Source: Nematopogon swammerdamellus
Lineage: Eukaryota > Arthropoda > Insecta > Lepidoptera > Adelidae
Direction of reading: 5' to 3'
Assembly: GCA_946902875.1 (NCBI GenBank)
Contig: OX336340.1
Span: forward strand, 9,135,739-9,199,738
DNA length: 64,000 nt
In this document: piece after piece, positions 22,911-34,610 of the stretch
How positions within the stretch are numbered: position 1 is the stretch's first letter
Layout: every line of letters starts with the position of its first letter
Notes under the pieces: model-generated
The model's input: the letters and a program-made list of their open reading frames with translations, nothing else
Database searches by the model: none
Told to the model about the DNA's origin: nothing
Position numbers and translations under genes: made by a program

Positions 22911-23298
22911 GGATGTTTCAGGATAGGCTTGAGAAACTTCAGGAATAGAAAGTACTCATTATTAGAAGAAAAAAATCCTTATCACTCAAATCGAAATTCC
23001 GTATTTTTTTTCATACAAAAATTGAAAATTGTAATAAAAACTCGATGGACAGTGAGATTTGGCAACAGTGCTGTCTAGGTCTAGGGAGTGCAATAAACTA
23101 AACAGTCCCATTTTCTTTTGATGTAATTCAAATTTAAGTGTTTGGAATTGTATATTTAATAACGGTGGACGTTAACCGTCCACCATAGTACTATTTTAAC
23201 TATTTCACCAAAAAGTACTATAAAATGACCGAATTTGGGAATAGTTTCAGAGCTTTTCGTCTTCCCTGAAGTTACGAAACCCTATCCTGAAACACCCG
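22911..23298. mobile_element. MITE with ~30-bp imperfect TIRs
   Basis: GGATGTTTCAGGATAGGCTT...gaaacttcagg at the left is mirrored by ccctgaagtt...ccctatcctgaaacaccc at the right. TA dinucleotides adjoin both ends. The 388-bp interior is AT-rich and non-coding. Structure suggests a TA-targeting cut-and-paste MITE. Confidence 0.82.
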
Positions 23299-23867
23299 TA
23301 TAATGAAGAAATATAAAGCGGGTACATGCTTAGTACTAATATATAAAAATAAAAATATAAATAAAAAAATTAAGGAAAGTAAATTAATAAATAGATAGAT
23401 TCGAATAATTCCACGTACTTACCTCATAATATATATTGTTCCAGGTATGTTTCAACTTCATTCCGAGCTCCTACCGACGATGACCTCCAGGAACGATCTT
23501 TGCAAAGGTAACACATGAACAAAATCCATCCAACTGTCTCGACCAACAGATGGTGAATATGTCCAATAAATTACCAATTCCCACAATGCAGCAGCGTGAC
23601 TGTGAAATTCTCGAAAATAATTAAACTACCATACACGCATGTATGCGCGATACCCAACACAACGTTGTGCGCCTCGAGCGTCGGCGGCGTTGCGGGCGAT
23701 AATGTTTTGGTTCGAACCGCACAATTGTGTTGCGTTGAGTTTTGTAATTTAGTGACAGTTGTGCTATTCCCAGCGAGGATGACACTCGCAACTGCGAATC
23801 ATTACGCGTTATGTATTGATAGTTTTTAACCCGGCTTATAATATTTCGTGAGCAATAAATACGATTT
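23299..23867. other. No gene recognised
   Basis: AT-rich up to 23440, then mixed composition. No repeat or coding assignment. Confidence 0.4.
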
Positions 23868-24310
23868 TTTTTTTATTGAAAGCGCGACATGTGGTGCCTA
23901 TCCACCCATAAGGTGTCTGTCTAACGACGCCCATGGATATTCGGTCATATGCGGGCATTGCGAATGCCATGCCGGCCTGACAGGTGCCTATTCACGCCCT
24001 CTTGAAGGACCCGAGACTGTACCTATACATATATGGGCAGGGAGAGCGTTCAAGATCTACAGAACCGATTGATACGCGTCCGCGGTAAGTTTAGCGTGTA
24101 GGGTAGGGATGCATCCCCGCCCATTGTGCGCGTGGTGCGGAGGTGAAAAGGGGACGGCGGGATCACGTTAAACAGCTCCTCCGAGTACTCCCCACGGAAT
24201 AAGCGATAGAACACAATGTAGGTTAGGTAGCCGAGATCCCTACGAAGTTGCAGTGGTTTAGACCGAATGTTGCTGATGGCAGAGTTAAACCGAAAAACCC
24301 GTGTAATCAA
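23868..24310 (-). pseudogene. Jockey-type LINE ORF2 C-terminal fragment with 3' UTR and poly(A)
   Basis: The minus strand from 24310 reads FNSAISNIRSKPLQLRRDL, then GYLTYIVFYRLFRGEYSEEL, FNVIPPSPFHLRTTR and RTRINRFCRS before a stop. This is the segment that follows the reverse transcriptase domain in lepidopteran Jockey-like LINEs (established family pattern, assigned from memory). Downstream, the remains of the FKRxVNRHLxGRHA tail (around 23950-24030) are frame-broken, followed by the gccacatgtcgcgc 3' UTR and a poly(A) at 23868-23875. It is the longest copy of this LINE tail in the window and explains the shorter ones. Confidence 0.72.
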
Positions 24311-24904
24311 GAAGGCAATAATTTAGGTAAAGTTGTCGGCCACTAAACTGAGTTCTAATCTAACGTGTTATTATCAAAGTGAGGTCAAAGTTATCACATC
24401 CGCTATCAATGTAGAAGCTGAGGTTCGTTCGACGCACCCGCAACGCATCCCGATCGATACTTGAGAAGCGGTGACTGACTGTCGCATTACGCACTCAGTA
24501 ATCAGAGGCCTAGAAGATCTTCCCTCTCTCTCACTTGCTCACACCATGATTGGGTGCGTGATTGTGCGAGGGTGTGAGTGCACGCACATTCCTCAGCCCC
24601 CCCCCCCGCCCCCCCCCCCCCCCCGCTTCCTAGCGCCGCCGCAAACTTCCCCTAAACGATGAACTATTCGTTCGTACCCAATTCGTGCCAACTCGAATGG
24701 TATGAGTTTGTACGACAGCATAATGAGCGGGATCGAACATAAATGGCAAATAAGCTGTCAATATGTGCCAGTTATGTCTTATTCGGTCTTATTCCTTCGT
24801 CCTAAATAGCACTGTGCAGTGTAGTTACTTTGGTTAAAGCACGGAGTTATGTTTGGTGAGTCTAGGCGCAGAGCAATGTCTAGGTTTTCAAACTTTCATA
24901 ATTT
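24311..24904. other. No gene recognised; poly(C) tract
   Basis: Contains an almost pure C run at 24597-24624, broken by one G, a potential quadruplex or i-motif and likely length-unstable. The rest is unassigned. Confidence 0.5.
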
Positions 24905-25230
24905 AAACTAGGTTTTTTCCGCAGCTTCGCTCGCGGTAGACTCGGTTTAATAGTAAATCCGATTGTATATTCTCTCTCTCTCTCTCCCTTACTCTCCCCC
25001 CTAAGCCCTCGCTAGCATTCGACAATAACTTCCGTTCATACTATACTTTCTTTGATACTGCTCAGTAGTCAGTCCTATTGCTATTTAGCGTGATGGTATA
25101 TGGCCTACAGTGAGCCTCAATAACTCTTACAATACTCTTTACATTGGTGGAAACCGCATCAAAATATGTTCAGTAGTTCCGGAGTTTATCTCAAACATAC
25201 ATATAAATAAAGACGTTCCCTTTTATAAGA
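24905..25230 (-). repeat. Possible degenerate Helitron-like or LINE-derived repeat
   Basis: The reverse complement ends cgcgagcgaagctgcgg...aacctagttt, like the 3' ends of the Helitron-like elements at 8719 and 34159. The opposite end reads cgtctttatttatatgtatg. A (CT)n run lies at 24970-24987. The body does not match the other Helitrons, so the class is uncertain. Confidence 0.4.
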
Positions 25231-25516
25231 AGTAGAAGATATTCATTAAAAACAATAACATTATGATTTTAATCTAATTTAACCACTTCTACTAGAAAAC
25301 TTCCACTTTGTTGTGGTATTAAACAAGAATAATCAAACAAGACGGAAACATTGCTCTGTTCGGCTCCACAATGCAGTAGGTGGTTTCCATTCCATCTTAC
25401 ACATTGTCTGTGTTCCGTTCTAAACTGGAAGGAGATACACCTCTTACTGTGTGCCTCTTCTAACACTGCACCCTGTGTGTTAAAGTTCTACAAACTTGTC
25501 TTTACTGAAGTGAACC

Positions 25517-25851
25517 GTGTGGGGCCGGTACTTTATAAAAGAATAGCCCCACTGCATCTCTCCCCGTGCATGTCGTAAAAGGCGACTAAGGGATATGACT
25601 CCCTTCTTATATTACTAGGTGGTAGGGTTTAACCCGCCCGGGTTGGTACCACCGCACTGAATGAAAGGTCGGCCGAAACGGCTATGTAAATAGTTTGTGT
25701 TTTCCGTCCAGTTCAGTGTAGCCGGCACGACCGAAGGGAAGCACTGACGTGGCACCAAGTTCACCCGGTGTTATGGGCTGACATCACGGATGTTGTAGAT
25801 GATGTAGCCAACCGTGTCAGTTTCAATAAAAAAAAAATAAAAAAAAAGTGA
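25517..25851 (+). mobile_element. SINE-like repeat: H1 head + T1 tail + poly(A)
   Basis: Nearly identical to 20945-21281, from gtgtggggccggtacttta to gtgtcagtttc followed by an A-rich end interrupted by T (25827-25848). A short match AAGTGAA at both flanks (about 25506 and 25846) may be the target duplication. The close match between the two copies indicates recent activity. Confidence 0.85.
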
Positions 25852-26519
25852 AGACAAGTTTGTATGTTTGAAGGGAAGACAATGATTTCCAGAATGAACC
25901 GCGCACATTCTGGAAATCACATCTACAGTCCCCGGCACTAATTAAATTGGTTCCCTAGAGTCGAGAATAACAAACAAACACCATTATAATATGGTGATAC
26001 CAACATAATAGTGGAGAAAATGTCAAAAAATAAAGAAAACATGTTGAAGATTTCCCTATGATGAAAATTTTAGGAACCGCGCCGCGCCCCACTTGGTGTA
26101 GGCTGGTGAACATGAGTCACTCTCGCGGCGTGCGGGGGCGCGGGCGCGCGGGGGAGTGTCAGAGGGCGTCAGGGCTATATTCTCGAGGCCGGACGCTTTC
26201 GCATCAGTCTCAGCGCGTAAGCGTCCACTGATAAACATACGCCTCTTTAATTTTTCTCCAGTCCTCCCGGCCTTCCACGGTACGGAACCACTGCTTTTCG
26301 TCGACGTAGTTGATGTCGTCCTACCTGGCCTTCCCACACTCCGTTTTACTGTCCTCGCAAACCATTGATGAATTACAATAATGAATCGTTTGCCCTTATT
26401 AGGTAGTTTGACCTAGTGTGTTGTGTGTCTAAGTAAAATTTCAAGATATGTAAAGGCGTAAATGTGCTTTCACAGAATAAAATAATTATAGAATGTTAAA
26501 TGAGGTCTTTTCGGTTTAT
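25852..26519. other. No gene; partial repeat 26200-26345
   Basis: 26200-26345 contains gcgtaagcgtccactg and cctccagtcctcccggcc-type sequence with ggtacggaaccactgctt. It is repeated at 38317-38403, so it is a dispersed LINE-like 3' fragment. GC-rich 26070-26160 precedes it. No host gene. Confidence 0.55.
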
Positions 26520-26560
26520 ATGGTTAGTTTCGCTGCAAATAACGCAGCGAAACTAACCAT
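26520..26560. repeat. Perfect palindrome, 17-bp arms
   Basis: ATGGTTAGTTTCGCTGC pairs exactly with GCAGCGAAACTAACCAT across a 7-base loop (aaataac). It abuts the start of the 5S-bearing SINE at 26561, so it may be part of that copy's 5' flank or an independent fold-back. Confidence 0.95.
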
Positions 26561-26962
26561 AGTGGTGCGGTCGGTCGACTGTCCATCGTGATCATAAGCG
26601 TACCTGGCCCAGGTGTGCTTATGATCACCCAGGCCCAGGTGACCTGGGCGTGGTCAGTACTTGGATGGGTGACCGCTTGACCGTTGGAGGCTTACCGTGG
26701 TTCGGATTCCACGTAAAACTGTAGGTCCCTTCCCTTCTTACGTTACTGGGTATAGGGTTTAACCCGCCCGCACTACCGCACTAAACGAAAGTCGGTCGAA
26801 ACGGCAATGTAAATAGTTAGTGTTTTCCGCCCAGTTCAGTGTATCCGGCACGAGCTAAGGGAAGCACTGACATGGCACCTAATACACTAAGGTGTTATGG
26901 GCTGACATTACGGATATTGTAGGTGATGTAGCCAACCGCTTCAGTTTCTATATAAAAAAATA
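26561..26962 (+). mobile_element. Chimeric SINE: tRNA-like + 5S-like head, T1 tail
   Basis: Starts agtggtgcggtcggtcgactg (remnant of a tRNA A-box arm). It then has a local hairpin, gatcataagc...gcttatgatc. GGTCAGTACTTGGATGGGTG at 26652 onward matches the 3' half of eukaryotic 5S rRNA. Next comes a T-arm, gtGGTTCGGATTCCac (26697-26712), followed by the T1 tail ending in A-rich DNA at about 26953. The 5S core and the T-arm are well preserved. Confidence 0.8.
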
Positions 26963-27794
26963 ATAACGCACAATTATTATATTTATACAATACATATTCA
27001 GTACAGATCGCCGTTCTTTTCTTGCACATTAACATGAGTGTTTCGAAGTGCAAGTGCCAGCGACGTAAATTTTCGTACGCTTTCAACGCACGAGTTCAAG
27101 AGCGCGCGACGCGAATACGACCCCCTAGTGAGGGTAGGGGTGAAATAGCGACGTTGCATTTTTCGCATGACTATTGGCGATCTCGAGACGGGGGACCGAC
27201 TGCAGGCGCTCTTGCTATGTTGCCACATCAGTTCGCTCTGACGCGCTACATGCATGCAACCAGCTAGGAGTAGAAGGGAAAGTTCGTGTAACACATGCGC
27301 TGAAATGCTTTCGGAGAAACGGAGATGAAGCTTACCTTTAGCGTTAGTAAATAAATAATCCTAGGGGAAAAAATTTATGCCCAAATTCATTAACATTATT
27401 ATCATGTATAATATTGAACTGCCCGCTTTCGCCTGCAGCTCTTTATCCGGAGAATCTCTTCAATTAAAAGACTTTTTCGCAGCCCCAATACTTTATTCTT
27501 CTCTCTTACATGTAAAAAAATAACATAAAGCGAATATCGTTCTAATAATTTCGGTGTCCTAGCTCAAAAGTCAATCCTCTACCTTTTCAACCAACCCCGT
27601 CGCTATCGAAAACAAACTTGAAGTTGGAAAAATATTTGAATGAGCATGAACACGCGTGCTATGTTTCGAATGCCACATTTTCTTTTAATTCTTTTAAAAT
27701 GTAAGCATAAGCGGCCTGTCTGCCTCTGCGAGGACGACAGTACAATATCACGTTATTAGGTAGGTGTTAAAACCATTAAATAGGTATCTACCAA
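26963..27794. other. No gene recognised
   Basis: Mixed composition; no assignable repeats or coding frames. Confidence 0.4.
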
Positions 27795-28167
27795 AATTAT
27801 GTTTTTTTTTATATTTTTTTTTATGGAAGCTGACACGGTTGGCTACATCACCTACAACATCTGTGATGTTGCCCATAACACCGGGTGAACTAGGTGCCAT
27901 GTCAGTGCTTCCCTTCATTTCATGTCGGCTAACCTCAACTGAACGGAAAAGACGAACTATTTACATAGCCGTTTCGACCGAAGTTGCGCTCAGTGTGTTG
28001 GTATCAACCCGACCGAGATAAACCCTAGTAAGGTAAGAAGGGAAGGGAACTACAGTTTAATGTGGCATCCGAACCACGGTCAGCCTCTAACGATCGAACG
28101 GCCCATCCAAGTCAGTACTTGGATGGCGCGAGTCGACTGACCGTACGACTGAGCTACCGAGGCTGAC
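27795..28167 (-). mobile_element. Chimeric SINE: tRNA-like + 5S-derived head, T1 tail (reverse)
   Basis: Reads on the minus strand from gtcagcctcggtagctcagt (intact A box with tRNA-like 5' arm). The 5S-like portion has become an inverted TACTGACTTGGATGGG variant. Then come gaccgtGGTTCGGATgccac (B box/T-arm), the T1 tail and T runs at 27798-27830 (poly(A) on the minus strand). It is the copy with the clearest tRNA-like beginning. Confidence 0.8.
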
Positions 28168-31100
28168 AAAAAGTTCTGTGAAGATTTTTGCGTTAAATAG
28201 TTAGGTAGGGGTGTCGGAGTATCATCGAAATTACTGTTTTTCCCGGACGAACCAATTTATCCTTTACAACGCTGAGTTGCATTTAAGATAGGTAGGTATA
28301 GTATAACTGAATCCCATAAAGCAGAATAGGCTTAAATACACCATCAAACCGCTGTTCTAGACCACATGCTTCATAGTAAGTAACATTAAACAGCTACATA
28401 CAGAATAAACTTTACACGATGCATAAAACTTTAGCACCGCGCTATCTCCAGGTGCAATCTTGGGGCCGTCCGAAGAAAATTAGCAAAATAATTTATCACG
28501 CATTGTGCGCGCGCACAGCTTTTATAACTTGCGCAAGAGTAAGCGACGCGACGCGCGGCTCTTTCGTTGGTTTTCGTGGCTTTTGTGTTCGAAATTCGAA
28601 CAAAAGCTCGGTACCTGCGTCTCGCCTCTCGTATGGCTGTCTCAGCAAATAAAGCTGCGTAAGCTTTTTTTATAAATCCACAGATCAAACAATACACTTA
28701 GTAGAATCTCATCTTACCTGATCGTGCGGTTCACAGCGACAGGCCTGTCATAAAATTATAGCTCTCTACATTAATTTCACTCAAATTGTTCTTATTATAT
28801 GTGTGTTAATCTAGATTTCGATATTCTTATTTTTATTTTTTTATTTTTTTATGTTAGTATGTACATTTTTATGTTAGAAGTACTAAGCACGTACATGCTT
28901 AGTACTTCTTATTAGTTTAGCTAGCTTAGCTAGCTTATTTCTTCATTAGCCGTTTTCTTCATTTAGCCGAAATAAAGAGACAAAATAGAGATTCTTCTCG
29001 ATTTGGGTATTAAGATACTCACTATTCTGATGGATTACACAAGACAACACCAGTAAGAGCTAGTCAGCATGACAAACGCGCGCTTCTAGTTCACTGGCGC
29101 CTGCGCGGGTCACTTCACTAGTCACTAGTAACAAGTCGCCAGTCAGGGTTGCGTAGGTCGCCGGCGGCGGCGCGGCGCGCGGCGGGCGGCGCGGCGTGAC
29201 TCACGGCTTGGCATCTGCCGCTGATCGATACAGAGTCTGAATCACCTATCAGGGGTGGTTTGATGGTTCTCTGTACGGTTTTAAAAGGGTTTTAGGTCAA
29301 TTTTTTATGTTTTCGATGTTCTAAATCAGATTAAAAAGAGGTAAACGGCCAGATAGAGGAAAGCACGTATTAGCTCTAGAAGGGTGACTATAAATCATTT
29401 TTAAATTATATTATTAACAAAAAATCGAACGAGTATTAAAAAAATATCTCCATACGATTGGTTCTAGCAATATTTGTAATTTGGACTGGCACCGGCTGAC
29501 ATTATCACCGAATCAGCCACAATCAGCCTCAATATTGAACTAAGATGCGCTTGTTCCTGTGCGACCCGTGACATATTACACAGAAACAGACAAGTCACAC
29601 ACAATATGAACAAGAAGAAAAAGGATCTCTATGCTATTCCTTCTCGCACACGCCAAAAATTATTCCAAACCAAATAATATTGTCATAGAAATGCCATAAT
29701 AGTCCAAGTCCAACCTCGACATTTATCAAAGGGCACTGTCGCCGCAATAATGAAACGGAAAACAAAGGCGCCGGCACCTCAATGTCCACCTGATTAACGC
29801 ACTATAGAGCTCCGCCGCCGGCAAGATGGCGGCCGGGCGACTTCCGGCGGCGGTCGCTACATCCTGCCGGCCGATCGAAACCCAACACCCAGACCGACGG
29901 ACGCAGGACGAATCGATTTTTACGAAAAAAAAAACAGTTCCTGCGACCAGCTTGCGGCCAGCACCTTCTCATACGTGCTGTAAACTCGAACTTGAAGCCG
30001 CATCTAAAGGCGTTTAATTCTACCTCTATAGGTGAGGAAGTCACGTGGCTCCAGCCTATAGGGCGGTGGAATACAATGGGTAAGCCAAGAATCCGAGATT
30101 AGCGAGAGGTAGGGGTTCAAAACCTGGCTAATCAGCGCCAATGTGTGTGTGTTTTTTAACAGAAAACATGAAAAATTCATTTTCTTTTCTAATATCATAA
30201 TAATTGTATTCCGCATTAAAATAAAGTGTGTGCGACAAAACGGTAATTTTCCTCCATCGTATTTATTTATTAGCAAAATTGTGGGGATGAAAAGTTAATT
30301 TTACCGGTAATATAAAAATGTATGAGGTACAAACGTAGGTACTACCCTTGTATTTTTGCCTCCGATTACCTAAAGTGCAATGAACTGGAAGAGCGACCAA
30401 TTTATGTGATACTGCAGATAGTGTCGGTACTCGTAATTCGTGAAAACTAAAAATAAATAAAATAAACGTCCTTCAAGTCTACCCGTACGAGACAGAACGC
30501 TTTCGGTCCATTCGTCCCGCGAGTAAGAACATTATGCGGCTAGGGATGGAACGACTCGCTAGTATCGATGAAATCATAAATCTTCTATTAAATATATTTT
30601 TATCCATATTGTAGTGATCCATTATAAATACATAGATTTTGCACACTATTTCAGCTCGCATTAAATGACCCTTATGTCGATACTCCAGAGACAAATAACG
30701 ATACAATTTCGTATACACATTATGATAAGCAAACGCGTTTCTTCTGGTGGACCTAATTTATTCTTTATTAATCATTCGTTTGGTCGGTAGTAAACTACAC
30801 TTGAATTTGTCATATTTTGTATTTAAAATCCGGTTCGATTACACCCACAAAGAACTTTGCAACGTATTGTAAATATCTTGATTGCAATATATGTTGTGTC
30901 TAACAACATAATAGACGTATTTATACAGATTGTATAAAGATGTATCTTGGACGTTCCACCGGCATGCTTCTCAGTCTATTTCAAGACGAAAATGTAAACA
31001 AATGTTTTAATACACCCAATACTTATTGAAATATTAATTGTTTAGATCTTTTATTTTATATGAAAAATAGAAGTAATTTGAGAGAAAATGCTATCTAGAT

Positions 31101-31216
31101 TTTTCTCTCCAAATGACCTGGGGAATACCCTAGTGAAAAGTCTGATATGTATATCTTCCTAATTCCTTTAACGATCTTTGCAACCATATATTATTGTAAC
31201 TGCGATAATATTGATA
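28168..31216. other. Long stretch without a recognised gene
   Basis: Includes a 14-bp-arm palindrome (28876-28909), a CpG-dense island at about 29150-29215 and another GC-rich stretch at about 29800-29990. ORFs of 60-90 codons here have no recognisable motif. The stretch ends at the first large Helitron-like element. Confidence 0.4.
28876..28909. repeat. Perfect palindrome, 14-bp arms
   Basis: AGAAGTACTAAGCA and TGCTTAGTACTTCT are separated by cgtaca. TTAGCTAGC repeats follow (28917-28936). Confidence 0.92.
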
Positions 31217-31989
31217 GTTATCTATACATATAATAAAATCGTAAAGGTAAGAAAGTCTGTACATTGGATGTATTCGGAAAAAAACTAACCAGGGTGGCTT
31301 AAAATGAGATTCTGAACATGTTAGAACAGTTTTTAAAATTTTTGTTTGTTTGTTTGTTTGTCTGTACGCGCATCACGCAAAAACCACTGAACGGAATTAG
31401 ACGAAACTTTGTATAGTGGCAGTTTATATGCCGGGTTAACATAATACGTAAAAAAAAATAACAAAAATAAAAAAAAAATTAAACAATTATAAACATTATT
31501 GCGCGTTTCAAATCACGTAGTCCAAAGTACATAATTATATCTTGAGAACTGGCAGCAAATACAATTTGAATAAAATATCCATTCGAAATTCAAAAATAAG
31601 TAGATACAACGAAAATGACAGTTCTTCTTTTTTATAACTTGAACACAATAGTCTATACATATCTATTCTTTCTATACATATAATAAAATCGTAAATGCAA
31701 AAATGCCTACTTGTACGCGCATCTCGCAAAAACCACTGAACGGAATTTGACGAAACTTTTTATAGTGACAGTGGGGATTAACATAATAATTAAAAAATAT
31801 AATAAAAATCACGTAATCCAAAGTAAAGGTAAAAAACAATTTCAAATGTTATGTTGACAACGGACAACTGTCATCTCGACGTGAGCTGGCCGGTAACAAA
31901 TTGTTTGATAAATAAATAATAATAATTTTAAGTCTAAGTAATGTCGCTGTCATTGGTGCAATACAATTTATATATCTGTTGCCCGCGAC

Positions 31990-32815
31990 TTCGCTCGCGT
32001 GAAATTCGTATTTCAAAAAAAGAAAATAAGTAACTAAAGGCGGGGCCGAAGGCGGATCTGCACTCACGTAAACGATATTCTTTCTCGATGAAAGTAACTA
32101 AGGGCGAGGCGGAAGGCGGAGCTGAGTTCAGGAAGAAGAAAAAAAATTCTTGAAGAAAGTAAGTAACTAAGGGCGAGGTCGAAGGCCGAGCTCTATTCTG
32201 GAAGACCATAAACCTTCTCGAAGAAAGTAAGTAACTATCGGCGAGGCCGCAGGCCGAGCTGCGTTCAGGAAGAAGCTAAACCATCTTGAAGAAAGTAAGT
32301 AACTAAGGCGAAGCCGAAGGCCGAGCTACGTTCTGATAATTGCAAAAAAACCATCTCGAAGAAAGCAAGTAACTATGGGCGAGGCCGAGCTGCGTTCAGG
32401 AAGAAGCTAAACCATCTTGAAGAAAGTAAGTAAATACGTTCTGATAATTGAAAAACCATTTCGAAGAAAGCAAGTAACTAAGGGCGAGGCCGAAGGCCGA
32501 GCTGCGTTCAGGAAGAAGCTAAACCATCTTCAAGAAAGTAAGTAACTAAGGGCGAGGCCGAAGGCCGTGCTCTATTCGGGAAGACCTTAAACCATCTCGA
32601 AGAAAGCAAGTAACTAAGGGCGAGGCCGCAGGCCGAGCTGCGTTCATGAAGAAGGTAAACATTTTTGAAGAAAGTAAGTAACTAATGCGAGGCCGAAGGC
32701 CGAGCTACGTTCTTATAAATGATAAACCATCTCGAAGAAAGCAAGTAACTAAGGCCGAGGCCGAAGGCTGAGCTGCGTTCAAGAAGAAGCTAAACCATCT
32801 CGAATAAAGTTAATT
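31990..32815 (+). repeat. Minisatellite, ~66-bp unit, about 12 copies (left arm)
   Basis: Each unit carries aaagtaagtaactaagggcg and the palindromic core GGCCGAAGGCC, then gagctgcgttcagg and an aaaccatcttgaag spacer. Unit starts recur every 62-70 bp. The mirror image is at 35956-36781. Confidence 0.93.
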
Positions 32816-32867
32816 AATATAGTTAATTTTGAGTTAATTTAATTTAAATTTTATTATAAAGTCCACG

Positions 32868-33292
32868 TTTCTGACGGCAAATATACCGTGCATCCTAGAA
32901 CCTCGCGGTTATTCCCGGCTGGATGGCACGAGGCCCGATGCTATCACCTTAGTGCCATGGACTAAGGGTAGTTATTTGATGTGGGACGCCACTTGTGTTC
33001 TCACATTGGCTCCAAGTCACGTTAGGACATCTTCTAGAGCGGCTGGCGCGGCCGAGGCCGGGGCGGAGAGCCTCAAACACAACAAATATAGAAATATAAT
33101 TCAAGATCGAATTTGTTGCGTTTGCGGTTAAAACCATCGGTCCGTGGAGCAGTGAAGCCAAAAGTGGCTTGGGCCTCTGCTGGTTGACGCAACTGGTGTC
33201 CCGCCATCAAGGGCTTATGTACTTCATTCAAAGGGTAAGCCTTGCCATCCAGCGGGGTAATGCCGCAAGTGCTCTAGGAACATTTGAAAATG
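32868..33292 (+). pseudogene. Captured LINE C-terminal fragment inside left Helitron-like element
   Basis: Translates as LEPRGYSRLDGTRPDAITLV, then MWDATCVLTLAPSHV, AGAAEAGAESLKHNKYRN, and after a frame change TIGPWSSEAKSG and RVSLAIQRGNAASALGTF. These are the RPD...D and terminal motifs of the fragments at 6341 and 21618, though the Cys/His cluster is not included. A one-base shift occurs around 33115-33130. The identical copy is at 35479-35903. Confidence 0.75.
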
Positions 33293-33370
33293 CCCGTTTT
33301 GATAGTTATTTTAATGTTTGTTAGGTAGGTTTTAATTCTTTAGTTATTAATATTACTTTTTTATTTTTAT

Positions 33371-34159
33371 GAAATAAATAGATTGAGTAAACGATATTAT
33401 ATTCTGTCGAAGAAAGTAAGTCTTTAAGGGCGACGCCCGAAGGCGGAAGAGGGTTTTTGGTTTACCTGAACGCAGCTCGGCCTTCGGTCTCGCACTTAGT
33501 TATTTCCTTTCTTCCAGAAGGTTTATCGTCTTCCTGAACGCAGCTCGGCCTTCGGCCTCGCCCTTACTTACTACTTTATTTGAGAAGGTTTATCGTATAC
33601 CTAAAAGCAGCTCGGCCTTCGGCCTCGCCCTTAGTTAGTTACTTTCTTTGAGAAGGTTTATCGATTACCTGAACGCAGCTCGGCCTTCGGCCTCGCCCTT
33701 AGTTACTTACATTCTTCTTTGGAATACGAATTTCACGCGAGCGGAGCCGCGGGCAACAGCTATATGAAATAAATAGATTGAGTAAACGATATTATATTCT
33801 ATCGAAGAAAGGAAGTCTTTAAGGGCGAGGCCCGAAGGCGAAAGAGGGTTTTTGGTTTACCTGAACGCAGCTCGGCCTTCGGCCTCGCACTTAGTTCCTT
33901 CCTTTCTTCCAGAAGGTTTGTCGTCTTCCTGAACGCAGCTCGGCCTTCGGCCTCGCCCTTACTTACTTCCTTTATTTGAGAAAGGTTTATCGTTTACCTG
34001 AAAGCAGCTCGGCCTTCGCCCTCGCCCTTAGTTAGTTACTTTCTTTAAGAAGGTTTATCGATTACCTGAACGCAGCTCGGCCTTCGGCCTCGCCCTAAGT
34101 TACTTACATTCTTCTTTGGAATACGAATTTCACGCGAGCGGAGCCGCGGGCTCAGCTAG
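33371..34159 (+). repeat. Tandemly duplicated ~395-bp Helitron 3' end (left arm)
   Basis: gaaataaatagattgagtaa begins at 33371 and again at 33766. Each copy carries about five minisatellite units in the orientation opposite to 31990-32815, then cacgcgagcggagccgcggg. The first ends aacagctat (CTAG lost), the second ctcagCTAG. Confidence 0.9.
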
Positions 34160-34160
34160 T

Positions 34161-34610
34161 AATCAATAAAATGTTGTAGAAACAAATATCTTGAACAATG
34201 ATATTAGGTTTGCCAAAATTGTCAGTCATTAAAAATATCGACATCAAAATATAATCGCATCCCAAATAATGCCCTCATGGCTACGCCGACAGACAGACAG
34301 CGTCCTTGAACCCGCTGTTATCTACACAACACGCAGGACAGACGTCGCTGCTAGGTAGGTATAGGCACATATACGTGAGTTCTACGCCGTGTTTTTCCAT
34401 TATGTAAATTTTCCGACCAACGAGCGAATTGTGATCGGGCACAATAACGACACTGCCTTTCCGAATGTTACTTATGCCTTGTAAACTTCGATAGGTTGTG
34501 TGTTTATTATACATACATTTGCCCCTAAAGTACGCACCTACATATTATATTATTATGTTATGTGTCCATCAGTACATTTTATTTTAATGAGTTCAACGTT
34601 TTATAAATAA
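34161..34610. other. Spacer between the inverted Helitron-like elements
   Basis: Single-copy-looking sequence that is not palindromic, which argues against a simple read-through assembly artefact. Its right end carries AACGTTTTATAAAT (34595-34608), repeated exactly just outside the right element at 37552-37565. Confidence 0.75.
34281..34514 (-). CDS. Unrecognised 77-codon ORF in the spacer
   Basis: ATG start at 34514. It reads MYNKHTTYRSLQG, then GSVVIVPDHNSLVGRKIYIM, and ends in a cysteine-bearing stretch VCPACCVDNSGFKD. It is not low-complexity and does not overlap a repeat I recognise. I know no matching family, there is no splice or expression evidence, and an ORF this long can arise by chance. 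It is listed only because it fills much of the unique spacer. Confidence 0.15.
   Translation of the reverse strand: MYNKHTTYRSLQGISNIRKGSVVIVPDHNSLVGRKIYIMEKHGVELTYMCLYLPSSDVCPACCVDNSGFKDAVCLSA

Larger units (their letters stand above)
31221..34159 (+). mobile_element. Helitron-like element, left copy
   Basis: The 5' end TCTATACATATAATAAAATC is preceded by A (31220). The 3' end is CTAG (34156-34159) followed by T. A hairpin GAGCC-GCG-GGCTC sits two bases upstream of the CTAG, fitting the Helitron 3' signature. There is no RepHel gene, so it is non-autonomous. Order of contents: (i) 5' region with (GTTT)n and ccactgaacggaattagacg; (ii) a second 5'-type terminus at 31671; (iii) an inverted 3'-type end at about 31973; (iv) about twelve ~66-bp units to 32815; (v) a captured LINE fragment (32868-33292); (vi) two tandem ~395-bp 3' segments, the first ending gcaacagctat at about 33762 and the second in the true CTAG. 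Confidence 0.82.

Noticed and set aside
26650..26676. Genuine 5S rRNA gene
   Set aside because: Only the 3' half of 5S is present, embedded in a SINE with a shared tail.
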